Notes: generated by a model not told the origin, from the sequence alone. Counted from the stretch's first letter, positions 1-9,107 are shown. The stretch: 64,000 nucleotides of DNA from Streptomyces sp. NBC_00414 (GCF_036038375.1 NZ_CP107935.1:7502001-7566000), one strand, 5' to 3'. Numbers and translations: made by a program.

Positions 1-746
1 GCACCATGCTCGGCCACGAGGTGACGAAGAAGTTCGGCGGCGCGGGCCTGCCCGACGACACCGTCGACATCACCTTCACCGGCAGCGCGGGCCAGTCCTT
101 CGGCGCCTTCCTGCCGCGCGGTGTCACGCTGCGCCTGGAGGGCGACGCCAACGACTACGTCGGCAAGGGCCTGTCCGGCGGCCGGGTGATCGTCCGTCCC
201 GACCGGGGCGCCGACCACCTCGCCGAGTTCTCCACCATCGCGGGCAACACCATCGCGTACGGCGCGACGGGCGGCGAGCTGTTCCTGCGCGGCCGCACCG
301 GCGAGCGCTTCTGCGTCCGCAACTCCGGCGCGACCGTGGTCGCCGAGGGCGTGGGCGACCACGGCTGCGAGTACATGACCGGCGGCCACGCCGTCGTCAT
401 CGGCGAGACGGGCCGCAACTTCGCGGCCGGTATGTCGGGCGGCATCGCGTACGTCATCGACCTGGACCTCGACAACGTCAACGCCGGCAACCTCGGCGCC
501 GTCGAGGAACTCGACGACACCGACAAGCAGTGGCTGCACGACGTCGTGCGCCGGCACCAGGAGGAGACGGCCTCCACCGTCGCCGAGAAGCTCCTGGCCG
601 AGTGGGACACCGCGGTGGACCGCTTCAGCAAGATCATCCCCAGCACGTACAAGGCAGTGCTCGCCGCCAAGGACGCCGCCGAGCGAGCGGGACTCGACGA
701 GTCCGCGATCACCGAGAAGATGATGGAGGCGGCGACCAATGGCTGA
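1..746 (+). CDS. gltB: Glutamate synthase large subunit, C-terminal part (partial)
   Basis: Only the last ~247 residues are present; the gene enters from the left edge. The stretch is the GXGXG beta-helix domain that ends GltB proteins, with repeated glycine turns such as GLSGGRVIV, GATGGELFLRGRTGERF and GMSGGIAYV. In the enzyme this domain packs against the FMN and glutaminase domains, and the complex makes two glutamates from glutamine and 2-oxoglutarate with NADPH. The stop codon lies 8 bp inside the next gene, gltD, so the two subunits are probably translationally coupled in the usual gltBD operon. The assignment is secure; nothing can be said about the missing N-terminus. Confidence 0.97.
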   Translation, partial: TMLGHEVTKKFGGAGLPDDTVDITFTGSAGQSFGAFLPRGVTLRLEGDANDYVGKGLSGGRVIVRPDRGADHLAEFSTIAGNTIAYGATGGELFLRGRTGERFCVRNSGATVVAEGVGDHGCEYMTGGHAVVIGETGRNFAAGMSGGIAYVIDLDLDNVNAGNLGAVEELDDTDKQWLHDVVRRHQEETASTVAEKLLAEWDTAVDRFSKIIPSTYKAVLAAKDAAERAGLDESAITEKMMEAATNG

Positions 747-2199
747 TCCCAAGGGCTTTCTGAACCACGGGCGAGAGGTCGCCAGGACCCGTCCCGTCGA
801 GGAGCGCGTCAGGGACTGGAACGAGGTCTACGTCCCCGGCTCCCTCCTGCCGATCATCCCCACGCAGGCCTCGCGCTGCATGGACTGCGGCATCCCCTTC
901 TGTCACAACGGCTGTCCGCTCGGGAACCTCATCCCCGAGTGGAACGACTTCGCGTACCGCGAGGACTGGTCCGCGGCCTCCGAGCGGCTGCACGCCACGA
1001 ACAACTTCCCGGAGTTCACCGGGCGGCTGTGCCCGGCCCCTTGCGAGTCGGCGTGCGTGCTGGGCATCAACCAGCCCGCCGTGACCATCAAGAACGTCGA
1101 GGTCTCGATCATCGACAAGGCGTGGGACAGCGGCGACGTCGCCCCCCAGGCCCCCGAGCGCCTCTCCGGCAAGACGGTCGCGGTCATCGGCTCCGGTCCG
1201 GCCGGCCTCGCCGCCGCACAGCAGCTCACCCGCGCCGGCCACACGGTCGCCGTCTACGAGCGCGCGGACCGCGTCGGCGGCCTGCTGCGCTACGGCATCC
1301 CCGAGTTCAAGATGGAGAAGCGGCACATCAACCGCCGCATCGAGCAGATGCGCGCGGAGGGCACCCGCTTCCGTACCGGCATCGAGATCGGCCGCGACCT
1401 CAAGGCAACGGACCTGCGCAAGCGGTACGACGCCGTGGTCATCGCGGCCGGCGCGACCGTCTCCCGCGACCTGCCGGTCCCCGGCCGCGAGCTGAACGGC
1501 ATCCACTTCGCCATGGAGTACCTGCCGCTCGCCAACAAGGTGCAGGAGGGCGACTTCGTGGCGCCCCCCATCACCGCCGAGGGCAAGCACGTCGTCGTCA
1601 TCGGCGGCGGCGACACCGGCGCCGACTGCGTGGGCACCGCCCACCGCCAGGGCGCGGCCAGCGTCACCCAGCTGGAGATCATGCCCCAGCCGGGCGAGGA
1701 CCGCGCCGAGCACCAGCCCTGGCCGACGTTCCCCATGCTCTACAAGGTGACCTCCGCGCACGAGGAGGGCGGCGAGCGGGTCTACTCCGTCTCCACCACC
1801 CACTTCGAGGGCGACGAGGACGGCAACGTGCAGTGGCTGCACCTCGGCGAGGTCGAGTTCATCGACGGCAAGCTGACGCCCAAGCCGGGCTCGGAGCGCA
1901 AGATCCCCGCCCAGCTCGTCACCCTCGCCATGGGCTTCACCGGCACCGACCAGGAGAACGGGCTGGTCTCCCAGTTCGCCCTCGAACTCGACGCGCGCGG
2001 CAACATCGCCCGCGACGGCGACTACGCGACCAACGTCCCCGGCGTGTTCGTCGCTGGTGACGCCGGGCGCGGCCAGTCCCTCATCGTCTGGGCCATCGCG
2101 GAGGGCCGCTCGGCCGCCCGCGGGGTCGACCGCTTCCTCACCGGCGTCAGCGAACTCCCGGCGCCGGTCCGCCCCACGGACCGCTCCCTGATGGTCTGA
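739..2199 (+). CDS. gltD: Glutamate synthase small (beta) subunit
   Basis: A 486-residue FAD- and NADPH-dependent subunit that feeds electrons to GltB. The N-terminal third carries the cysteine clusters for two 4Fe-4S centres (CMDCGIPFCHNGCPLGN and LCPAPCESAC). Then come an FAD-binding motif (GSGPAGLAAAQQL, ~150-165), an NADPH Rossmann motif (VIGGGDTGADC, ~285) and the C-terminal FAD contact GVFVAGDAGRGQS (~435-450). Length is normal for the family. The ATG overlaps the end of gltB. No terminator lies directly behind it; a repeat hairpin follows about 160 bp later. Confidence 0.97.
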   Translation: MADPKGFLNHGREVARTRPVEERVRDWNEVYVPGSLLPIIPTQASRCMDCGIPFCHNGCPLGNLIPEWNDFAYREDWSAASERLHATNNFPEFTGRLCPAPCESACVLGINQPAVTIKNVEVSIIDKAWDSGDVAPQAPERLSGKTVAVIGSGPAGLAAAQQLTRAGHTVAVYERADRVGGLLRYGIPEFKMEKRHINRRIEQMRAEGTRFRTGIEIGRDLKATDLRKRYDAVVIAAGATVSRDLPVPGRELNGIHFAMEYLPLANKVQEGDFVAPPITAEGKHVVVIGGGDTGADCVGTAHRQGAASVTQLEIMPQPGEDRAEHQPWPTFPMLYKVTSAHEEGGERVYSVSTTHFEGDEDGNVQWLHLGEVEFIDGKLTPKPGSERKIPAQLVTLAMGFTGTDQENGLVSQFALELDARGNIARDGDYATNVPGVFVAGDAGRGQSLIVWAIAEGRSAARGVDRFLTGVSELPAPVRPTDRSLMV

Positions 2200-2537
2200 C
2201 GCCCACCCCCCCCAATACGTCCGTACAACGGTGTACGGAACTGAGCGCGGCGCCTGCCCTCGTCCCCGACCGGACTTGGTGGGCGCCGTGGTGCGTCTGG
2301 GCTGCCGCCCGGCGCGCGTGATTTCCCACCTGCGGGCCGATGGGGGCGGGCGTAAAAGATTGCGCAGTTCCCCGCGCCCCTAGGTGCCTGGGGCCCCGGG
2401 GGCTTTTAGGGGCGCGGGGAACTGCGCGAACGGGGGCGAGGGGGCGGAGCCCTCATGCGGCGACGATGGGGGTCCCCCCGGTCGAGCGAAGCCGAGACTG
2501 GGGGAGGGTAGGGGCGGCGGGGGCGAGAAGAGTTGGG
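2200..2537. other. Gene-free gap with two Streptomyces-type intergenic repeats
   Basis: About 340 bp between gltD and the convergent chitosanase gene with no credible reading frame. It holds the perfect hairpin described at 2362-2427. At about 2467-2508 there is a second GC-rich partial palindrome (GGTCCCCCCGG, then GAGCGAAGCCGAGA, then GGGGGAGG) of a type I recall as common between Streptomyces genes. Either could terminate gltBD and the opposing chitosanase transcript, but neither has a U-tract. Confidence 0.7.
2362..2427. repeat. Inverted pair of the GTTCCCCGCGCCCCT element (hairpin)
   Basis: Two copies of the dispersed element face each other: 2362-2382 and its exact 21-base reverse complement at 2407-2427, around a 24-base loop. 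As RNA this would form a very stable stem and may act as a transcription end between gltD and the convergent chitosanase gene. It is one of about two dozen copies of this element in the window. Confidence 0.9.
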
Positions 2538-3368
2538 CTACTTCACTTCATACGACTGGCCGTAGACCTTCCACTTCAGCGGAGTCGAAAGGTCGAGATT
2601 CCCGTCGTACAGAAAACGCCGCTGGGCCGTGTCCACACGAGTCGTGTCCCGCTTCTCGTCCTTCATCGTCCCGCGCCGCATGTCCAGGAAGATGTCGAGG
2701 TACGCCTTCTCGTCGCCGCCCTCGGCCGGAGTGTCCGCCTGGGCGACAGCCCGTTTGCGGATGCCGTAGAAGCCGGGATCACTGCCGGGGCCGTGCATGA
2801 CCATGGCGTCGTAGTAGATGAACTGCCCGAGCACCCCGAGCCCGTCCCGCTTGGCGATCCGGACCGCCGGATCGAAGTACACCCGGTCCCGCTCCGAGTC
2901 CTGCGCCCGCTGGAACGCCGCCTTCCGCGACTCCGCCTTCCAGGCCGCGACAAACCCGGAGCCCAGCCCCTCGTGCGACTCGGACCCGTCGACCTCCCGC
3001 AGAGCGGGCAGATATCGCGCCAGCGCATTGCCCGGGTGGGACTTCGTGTAGCGCTCGACCAGCACGAGCAGATCATGCGTACCGGTGGTGAAGCCGATGA
3101 TGCCCGCGGTGTACCCACGGCCGTCGTCGATGTCCTCGATGTAGTCGTACTGCCCGCGCCAGTCGAGGCTGGAGTTCTCCGCGCTGGACACGATCCGTTG
3201 CGCCAGTTCCTTCTTCTCCGGCGCGTCCAGACCGGCCGCGCCGGCGTCGGGAGCGGCACTGCGGGAATCGGAACGCGAACCGTCGTCGCTCTGCCCGGGC
3301 ACCACGAAGCAGGCCGCCACCGCGACGAGAGGGACAGCGACGAACAACAGACGGCCAGCGCGTTTCAT
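2538..3368 (-). CDS. csn: GH46 chitosanase, exported
   Basis: A 276-residue glycoside hydrolase that cuts chitosan. The mature part follows the Streptomyces GH46 pattern I know from strain N174: AENSSLDW, then DIDDGRGYTAGIIGFTTGT, ERDRVYFDPAV, YYDAMVMHGPG and a DLSTPLKWKVYG end. By that comparison the catalytic pair is about Glu64 and Asp82. The ATG at 3368 gives an ordinary signal sequence (MKRAGRLLFVAVPLVAVAAC); longer upstream starts would bury it. The VAAC at 17-20 resembles a lipobox, so this copy could be surface-anchored rather than freely secreted (inference). It is transcribed away from the small gene starting at 3443. Confidence 0.95.
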   Translation of the reverse strand: MKRAGRLLFVAVPLVAVAACFVVPGQSDDGSRSDSRSAAPDAGAAGLDAPEKKELAQRIVSSAENSSLDWRGQYDYIEDIDDGRGYTAGIIGFTTGTHDLLVLVERYTKSHPGNALARYLPALREVDGSESHEGLGSGFVAAWKAESRKAAFQRAQDSERDRVYFDPAVRIAKRDGLGVLGQFIYYDAMVMHGPGSDPGFYGIRKRAVAQADTPAEGGDEKAYLDIFLDMRRGTMKDEKRDTTRVDTAQRRFLYDGNLDLSTPLKWKVYGQSYEVK

Positions 3369-3442
3369 GAGCAAAGAGTACGATCGGCGCAGGGTGCCGT
3401 GCCGCATCGGGTGGACTATCTGTGAGCATCGGGGGAGGACCT

Positions 3443-3661
3443 GTGAGCGCGGACGAACTGGCGCTGCTGCGGGCGGAGTTGGGAGTCCCACTGCCGGAGG
3501 GGTTCGGTGAACTGGACGGACCCCAGGCCCTGTTGCTCGCACAGGCACTGCGCCGGGCCCGGCAGCGCCGAGCGTCCGGACTGGACGAGTCCGTCGAGGA
3601 CGCCCTCACCCTCGTACCGGCCCTGACCAGGGAACCTGTCCGCCGGATGCTCTTCCGCTGA
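3443..3661 (+). CDS. Small protein of unknown function
   Basis: About 72 residues, beginning VSADELALLRAELG. I chose GTG 3443 because a strong ribosome-binding site (GGGGGAGGA) sits just upstream; an in-frame GTG at 3422 also exists. The protein is mostly helical in appearance, rich in Leu, Ala and Arg, with no membrane segment or cysteine motif. It stops 11 bp before the next gene and is probably co-transcribed with it. I do not recognise a family. Confidence 0.7.
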   Translation: MSADELALLRAELGVPLPEGFGELDGPQALLLAQALRRARQRRASGLDESVEDALTLVPALTREPVRRMLFR

Positions 3662-3672
3662 GGGGAATCCGC

Positions 3673-4776
3673 ATGGACACGCTGCGCGGCAGAGCCGAAA
3701 CACTGAAGCTCGCCCGACTGCTGGACGTCGAGCCACAGCAACTGGAGTTCCTCGCGGAGCTGCCCGCCGACGACGTACGCCTCTTCCGCGAGCGGGCCGT
3801 CGCCGCGCTCTTCGACGAGGACCCCGCCCGGCTCGACCGCATCGCCGCCCTGACGAAACTGCTGCCCGCCGGGGCCGCGGCGGGCATCGCGCAGAAGGCA
3901 CTGGGCCCGCGGCTGGCCGCCGCGCTCGCGGGCCGCCTCGAACCGGCCCGCGCGGCCGACATCATCGACAAGCTTCCGGTCGACTTCACCGCTCGCTGCT
4001 GCCACCACGTCGACCCGCGCCGGATCGCCGCCATCATGGCCATCCTGGACGACGACATCGTCGTACGCATCGCCCTCGTCCTCGCCGAGCGCGGCGACCA
4101 TCTCACGATGGGCCGGTTCGTGGGCCACCTGCGGGACTCCGCGCTGAAAAGCATCCTGCCGCAGCTCGACGAAACGACTCTGCTGCGTACGGGCTTCGTC
4201 ATCGACCATCCCGAACGGCTCGGACACATCGTCGAACTGCTTGACGACGAGCGGATCTCCTCGGTCATCGCGGCCGCCGCCGACCACGACCTGTGGCCGC
4301 AGGCCATGGCCGTCGCGAGCATGGCGGCCGGGGAGCAGCGGGCCCGGATCGCCTCGCTGACCGCCGCGCAGCCCGAAGTCCGGCTCGACTCCCTGATACG
4401 CGCCACCGCCGGGCAGGACCTGTGGGAGTCGCTGCTGCCGATCGTGTCCCTGCTGAGCGCGTCCGAACTGCGGGCTGTCGCCGCGCTGCCCGCGCTGCGG
4501 GATCCCGTGGTGCTGGGCGGACTTGTCCGAGGGGTTGTGGTGACCGGGCTGTGGGCGGACTTCCTGCCCATGGTGGGGGTGTTGCCGCCCAGCGCGCGGC
4601 GGGTCGTGGCGGGGGTTGTCGGGGGGCTCGATGACGTGGGGCTCGACGCGGTGGTCCGTGGGGTGGACAAGGAGGATCTCTGGGAGTTGGTTCTCCCGCT
4701 CGTCGAGCTGATGAGCGACTCCTCCAGGCAGCGGCTCCTCGAACTACCCGCGTTCCGGGACCGGGCGGCCGGATGA
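3673..4776 (+). CDS. Helical-repeat protein, MgtE-N-like, function unknown
   Basis: A 367-residue cytosolic protein with no transmembrane segment. It is built from short Leu/Ala-rich helical units (LPAGAAAGIAQKALGP, LEPARAADIIDKLP, VDPRRIAAIMAILDDD) reminiscent of the superhelical N domain of MgtE magnesium channels, but there is no channel part. The ATG is preceded by GAGGGGAA. The last third shifts to T-ending and G-rich codons (VVVTGLWADF onward), unlike the first part. It probably forms an operon with the 72-residue gene before it. The role is unknown; a scaffold is only a guess from the fold. Confidence 0.75.
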   Translation: MDTLRGRAETLKLARLLDVEPQQLEFLAELPADDVRLFRERAVAALFDEDPARLDRIAALTKLLPAGAAAGIAQKALGPRLAAALAGRLEPARAADIIDKLPVDFTARCCHHVDPRRIAAIMAILDDDIVVRIALVLAERGDHLTMGRFVGHLRDSALKSILPQLDETTLLRTGFVIDHPERLGHIVELLDDERISSVIAAAADHDLWPQAMAVASMAAGEQRARIASLTAAQPEVRLDSLIRATAGQDLWESLLPIVSLLSASELRAVAALPALRDPVVLGGLVRGVVVTGLWADFLPMVGVLPPSARRVVAGVVGGLDDVGLDAVVRGVDKEDLWELVLPLVELMSDSSRQRLLELPAFRDRAAG

Positions 4777-5096
4777 AGGCCGGGCCCGGCCCCGGGGCGT
4801 TTGCGCCGTTCCCCGCGCCCCTTGAGGCGGGGCCTCCTGGGGCTCGTTCGTAGGGTGGCGGCCGGTTGGGGCTTGTCGCGCCGTTCCCCGTGCCCCTTAG
4901 GGGTGGGGTGGCTGGGGCTCGTTCGTAGGGTGGCGGCCGGTTGGGGCTTGTCGCGCCGTTCCTCGCGCCCCTTAGGGGGCTGTCGGGATTCGGTGTGACA
5001 AGCCCGCACCGCCGATCAGCCGGATCACAGACCGAACAACCCCTTCGCCTTCGCAGAACCCCGTGCCACTCTGAACGGAGCCCGAGGGGAGGCCAC
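4777..5096. repeat. Gene-free gap with three tandem copies of the GTTCCCCGCGCCCCT element
   Basis: A 320-bp gap before the cytochrome b gene. Copies lie at 4804-4824, 4878-4898 and 4953-4973, all in the same orientation, with a period of about 75 bp. The spacer (TCGTTCGTAGGGTGGCGGCC and so on) is duplicated almost exactly between the second and third copies, so this looks like recent tandem amplification of element plus flank. After it come about 110 bp of ordinary sequence holding the next promoter and a ribosome site (GAGGGGAGG). Confidence 0.85.
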
Positions 5097-6728
5097 ATGG
5101 ACGGGCGGAGCGGCAAACGGCCGGCAGAATCCGGCAACGGCGAACGCGTGGCGGACTGGGCCGACGGCCGCCTCGGCATCTACACCCTCGCCAAGACCCA
5201 GATGCGCAAGGTGTTCCCGGACCACTGGTCCTTCATGCTCGGCGAAATCTGCCTCTACAGCTTCCTCATCCTGATCCTCACCGGCGTCTACCTCACCCTC
5301 TTCTTCGAACCCAGCGGCGTGGAGGTGGTCTACAACGGCTCGTACGAACCCCTCAACGGCATCATCATGACCAGGGCGTACGAGTCCACCCTCGACATCA
5401 GCTTCGACGTACGCGGCGGACTCCTGATCCGCCAGATCCACCACTGGGCAGCCCTCGTCTTCGTCGCCGGAATGCTCGTGCACATGATGCGCGTCTTCTT
5501 CACCGGCGCGTTCCGCAAGCCCCGCGAGCTGAACTGGGCCTTCGGCTGGACCCTGCTGTTCCTCGGCATCATCACCGGCCTGACCGGCTACTCGCTCCCC
5601 GACGACCTGCTCTCCGGCACCGGCATCCGCTTCTCCCAGGGAGCGATCCTGTCCGTACCCATCGTCGGCACGTACCTCTCCTTCTTCCTCTTCGGAGGAG
5701 AGTTCCCCGGACACGACATCATCTCCAGGCTCTTCCCGGTCCACGTCCTCCTCCTGCCCGGGATCATGCTCGGCCTGGTCGTCGCCCATCTGATCCTGGT
5801 CTTCTACCACAAGCACACGCAGTACCCCGGGCCCGGCCGCGACCAGAAGTCCGTCGTCGGCATGCCGTTCATGCCGGTCTACATGGCCAAGGCGGGCGGC
5901 TTCTTCTTCCTGGTCTTCGGCGTGCTGTCGATGATGGGCGCGATCGCCACCATCAACCCCGTGTGGGCGTTCGGCCCCTACCGCCCCGACCTGGTCACCA
6001 CCGGCGCCCAGCCCGACTGGTACCTGGGCTTCTCCGAGGGCCTGATCCGGGTGATGCCGGGATGGGAGATCAACGCCTGGGGCCACACCCTGGAACTGGG
6101 CGTCTTCATCCCCTTCTCCCTCTTCCCGCTGATCCTGCTCGCGATCGGCGTCTATCCGTTCATCGAGGCGTGGATCACCGGGGACAAACGCGAGCACCAC
6201 ATCCTGGACCGCCCCCGCAACGCACCCACCCGCACCGCACTGGGCGTGGCCTGGCTGAGCCTGTACGCCGTCCTCCTCGTCGGCGGCGGCAACGACATCG
6301 TCGCCACCCACCTCCACCTGTCGATCAACTCGATCACCTGGTTCGTACGGATCGCCTTCTTCGTCGTACCGGTGCTCGCCTTCATCGTCACGAAGCGCGT
6401 CTGTCTCGGTCTGCAACGCCGCGACCGGGACAAGGTGCTGCACGGCAGGGAGTCCGGCACGATCAAGCGGCTGCCGCACGGCGAGTACGTCGAGGTGCAC
6501 GAACCCCTCACCGCGGCCCAGCGGTTCACCCTCACCCAGCACGACCAGGACCCGCCCTACGACGTGGGCCTGCTCGTCGACGCGAACGGCGTCGAACGCA
6601 AGGTCAAACCCACCCGACGCCTGCGGGCGCGCCTCGCCCACGCCATGTACGGCCAGAACGCGCACATCCCCAAGCCGACCGTCGAGGAGTACCGCGAACT
6701 CACGAGCAGCGAAGACCACCACCACTGA
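5097..6728 (+). CDS. Cytochrome b subunit of a bc1-type complex (QcrB paralogue)
   Basis: A 543-residue membrane protein very like actinobacterial QcrB. It has GERVADWADGRLGIYTLAK at the N-terminus, the haem-ligand helices (LLIRQIHHWAALVFVAGMLVHMMR and VHVLLLPGIMLGLVVAHLILVFYHKH), the PDW quinol-site motif (GAQPDWYLGF) and the long actinobacterial C-terminal tail ending KPTVEEYREL. ATG 5097 follows a strong GAGGGGAGG; an upstream in-frame start would run through repeat DNA. No qcrA, qcrC or oxidase gene lies beside it, whereas the main Streptomyces qcrB sits in a qcrCAB operon. This is therefore probably a second copy. Its last 29 bp overlap the end of the convergent dehydrogenase gene. Confidence 0.95.
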   Translation: MDGRSGKRPAESGNGERVADWADGRLGIYTLAKTQMRKVFPDHWSFMLGEICLYSFLILILTGVYLTLFFEPSGVEVVYNGSYEPLNGIIMTRAYESTLDISFDVRGGLLIRQIHHWAALVFVAGMLVHMMRVFFTGAFRKPRELNWAFGWTLLFLGIITGLTGYSLPDDLLSGTGIRFSQGAILSVPIVGTYLSFFLFGGEFPGHDIISRLFPVHVLLLPGIMLGLVVAHLILVFYHKHTQYPGPGRDQKSVVGMPFMPVYMAKAGGFFFLVFGVLSMMGAIATINPVWAFGPYRPDLVTTGAQPDWYLGFSEGLIRVMPGWEINAWGHTLELGVFIPFSLFPLILLAIGVYPFIEAWITGDKREHHILDRPRNAPTRTALGVAWLSLYAVLLVGGGNDIVATHLHLSINSITWFVRIAFFVVPVLAFIVTKRVCLGLQRRDRDKVLHGRESGTIKRLPHGEYVEVHEPLTAAQRFTLTQHDQDPPYDVGLLVDANGVERKVKPTRRLRARLAHAMYGQNAHIPKPTVEEYRELTSSEDHHH

Positions 6729-7836
6729 GGTCGTCCCGGGGCACCCGGGGGAGTCGGCCGAACCCGTCACCATGGCCCAGCACCTCCGCCCGGCACTCAC
6801 CGGGACTGCCCCAGGCGGACCGCAGCGCCCGCGCCTTGGTCAGCCACAGGGAGAGGTCGTACTCCGCGGTGTACCCGATCGCGCCGTGCAGCTGCAGGGC
6901 CGTACGGGCCGTCGCGTACGCCGCCTCGCAGGCCGCGACCTTGGCGGCGGCGACGTCGGCCGGGTCCATCGACACCGCCGCGCCGAAGACCAGCGGACGC
7001 GCGAACTCCAGCGCGATCTTCGCGTCGGCCAGCCGGTGCCGGACCGCCTGGAACGAGCCGACGGGCACACCGAACTGGCTGCGCTGCTTCACGTACGCCA
7101 CGGTCCTGTCGAGCAGGGCGAGGCCCACCCCGAGGGCCTGGGCGGCGGTCGCGAGCCGCGCCCAGCGAAGAGCGTCTGCCGCACCCGCGGCGATCCGCGG
7201 CCCGGTACCGAGCAGCTCGCCCCCGGCGCGGGGGAGGGCGAGCCGCCGGGCGGGATCGATGGAGCGACGCACGCGTGGTGAGTGACGCACGCGGGGTGAG
7301 GCCATGGGCGCGGACACCCACAGCTCCACGGCACCCGCCTCGGACACGGCGTCCGCGTCGGACACGGCGTCCGCGTCGGACACGGCAACCGCCCCGGGCC
7401 CCTCACCCACAACGAATTCCACATCCGCCGCGTCCCCGTCCAGAACGTACGGCCCCCCGCCCGGCAGGGCCACCGTCGCGACCGTCTCCCCGGAGGCCAC
7501 CCCCGGCAGGAACCGCTTCGCGAGGTTCGCGAGGCCCGGCCCGGTGAGCAGCGAGGCCGACGTCACCGTCTCCACCAACGGCCCCGGCACCGCATGCCTC
7601 CCCAACTCGACGAAGGCCACGGCGAGTTCGACGGGACGCGGCCCGAGTCCCTCGTACTCCTCGGGCACCGCCAGCGCGAACACCCCGAGGTCCGCGATCC
7701 GTGACCACAGTGCCCGCCCGGCCGCGGGGTCGCCGGCGCTCCAGGACCGGACGGCCGCGGGTGTGTCCGCAGCCGTCAGCAGGGCGTCCAGGGAGCGGGC
7801 GAAGTCGCTCTGTTCGTCGTCCAGGAGGAAACGCAT
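6700..7836 (-). CDS. Acyl-CoA dehydrogenase, FadE32-like partner subunit
   Basis: A 378-residue flavoprotein subunit of the acyl-CoA dehydrogenase family (LLDDEQSDFARSLDALL, LGVFALAVPEEYEGLG, VKQRSQFGVPVGSFQAVRHRLAD, LQLHGAIGYTAEYDLSLW). ATG 7836 overlaps the stop of the upstream dehydrogenase gene by 4 bp (ATGA), so the two are coupled. In mycobacteria FadE31 and FadE32 form a mixed tetramer in steroid-ring catabolism, and this pair has the same look and context. An 18-bp unit repeated three times (7340-7393) adds Asp/Ala/Val-rich residues (SDADAVSDADAV) to the middle of the protein. The exact substrate is inferred, not shown. Confidence 0.88.
   Translation of the reverse strand: MRFLLDDEQSDFARSLDALLTAADTPAAVRSWSAGDPAAGRALWSRIADLGVFALAVPEEYEGLGPRPVELAVAFVELGRHAVPGPLVETVTSASLLTGPGLANLAKRFLPGVASGETVATVALPGGGPYVLDGDAADVEFVVGEGPGAVAVSDADAVSDADAVSEAGAVELWVSAPMASPRVRHSPRVRRSIDPARRLALPRAGGELLGTGPRIAAGAADALRWARLATAAQALGVGLALLDRTVAYVKQRSQFGVPVGSFQAVRHRLADAKIALEFARPLVFGAAVSMDPADVAAAKVAACEAAYATARTALQLHGAIGYTAEYDLSLWLTKARALRSAWGSPGECRAEVLGHGDGFGRLPRVPRDDLSGGGLRCS
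7340..7393. repeat. Three 18-bp tandem units within coding sequence
   Basis: TCGGACACGGCGTCCGCG occurs twice exactly, followed by a third diverged unit. The length is a multiple of three, so the dehydrogenase frame is kept and the protein gains a six-residue repeat in what is probably a surface loop. Slippage could change its number between strains. Confidence 0.85.
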
Positions 7837-8996
7837 CAGCGGCGCCCCTTCGGCAGGCCGAGAAGCCGCTCGGCGATGATGTCGCGCTGGATCTCGTTCG
7901 TGCCGGCGTAGATGGGCCCCGCGAGCGAGAAGACGTACCCCTCGGCCCACCCGCGGTCGGCGCCCGCCAACTCCCCGTCCGCCAACTCGCCGTCGACGCC
8001 CAGCAGATCGAGCGCCGTCTCGTGCAGGGCGATGTCGTACTCGGACCAGAAGACCTTGTTCAGGCTGGACTCCGGACCGAGGGCCTCGCCGTCGAGGAAG
8101 CGGGACGCCGCCGCGTACGTGAACAACTGGTAGGCGCGGGCGCCGATCACCGCGTCGGCCACGCGGTCACGGGTGAACGGGTCCCGGCCGCGCTCGTGCC
8201 ACAGCGCGGCCAGCCGGCCCGCCGACGCCAGGAAGCGGCCGGGGGAGCGGAGCGTCAGCCCTCGTTCGTTGCCCGCCGTGGACATCGCCACCCGCCAGCC
8301 CCGGCCGGGCTCGCCGATCACGTCCTCGTCCGGTACGAACACCTCGTCCAGGAAGAGTTCGGCGAAGGCCGGCTTCCCGTCCAGCCGGCCGATCGGGCGG
8401 ACGGTCACGCCCGGCGCCCGCAGGTCGAACATCAGGTAGGTGAGGCCCTGATGGGGCTTCGGGGTGTCCGGCTCGCTGCGGAACAGGCCGAACGCGCGGT
8501 CGGCGAACGCGGCCCGCGACGACCACGTCTTCTGCCCGCTCAACAGCCAGCCGCCGTCCGTACGCACCGCCCTGGACCTGAGCGAGGCGAGGTCGGACCC
8601 CGCCTCCGGCTCGGACCAGGCCTGCGCCCAGACGACCTCGCCGCGCGCCATCGGCGGCAGGATCCGCGCACGCTGCTCCTCGGTGCCGTGGTCGAAGAGG
8701 GTCGGCGCGAGGAGGCTGACGCCGTTCTGGCCGACCCGGCCCGGGGCGCCCGCCGCGTAGTACTCCTCCTCGAAGAGCAGCCACCGTACGAGCCCGCAGT
8801 CCCGCCCGCCGTACGCGGCCGGCCAGGACACCACCGACCAGTGGTCCGCTGCGAGTTCGGCCTCCCAGCCGCGATGGGCCGCGAAGCCCTCCGCGGTCTC
8901 CAGGGAAGGCAGCGGCCGGGCCGGCACATGCGCGTCCAGCCAGGCCCGGGCCTCGGCGCGGAACGCCTGATCGGCGGGGGAGTGCGTGAGATCCAC
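7836..8996 (-). CDS. Acyl-CoA dehydrogenase, FadE31-like
   Basis: About 386 residues with the classical fold: FEEEYYAAGAPGR, AQAWSEPEAGSDLASLRSRA (FAD/substrate loop), SGQKTWSSRAAFADRAFGLF, and STAGNERGLTLRSPGRFLASA. This follows mycobacterial FadE31 closely as I remember it. I put the start at GTG 8996, which has GAGGAAG at good spacing; GTG 9002 is an alternative. Starts further upstream would translate a CCGGAG repeat tract into Ala-Pro residues and are unlikely. It is the first gene of a two-gene operon with the FadE32-like partner and is transcribed away from the ipdF-like gene across a KstR2-type operator. Confidence 0.9.
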   Translation of the reverse strand: MDLTHSPADQAFRAEARAWLDAHVPARPLPSLETAEGFAAHRGWEAELAADHWSVVSWPAAYGGRDCGLVRWLLFEEEYYAAGAPGRVGQNGVSLLAPTLFDHGTEEQRARILPPMARGEVVWAQAWSEPEAGSDLASLRSRAVRTDGGWLLSGQKTWSSRAAFADRAFGLFRSEPDTPKPHQGLTYLMFDLRAPGVTVRPIGRLDGKPAFAELFLDEVFVPDEDVIGEPGRGWRVAMSTAGNERGLTLRSPGRFLASAGRLAALWHERGRDPFTRDRVADAVIGARAYQLFTYAAASRFLDGEALGPESSLNKVFWSEYDIALHETALDLLGVDGELADGELAGADRGWAEGYVFSLAGPIYAGTNEIQRDIIAERLLGLPKGRR

Positions 8997-9013
8997 GGTC
9001 ACCTTCCTCTTCA

Positions 9014-9074
<61 letters not shown>

Positions 9075-9107
9075 GGCAGCCGGGGCCGGAACACCCGAAC
9101 AACCTTC

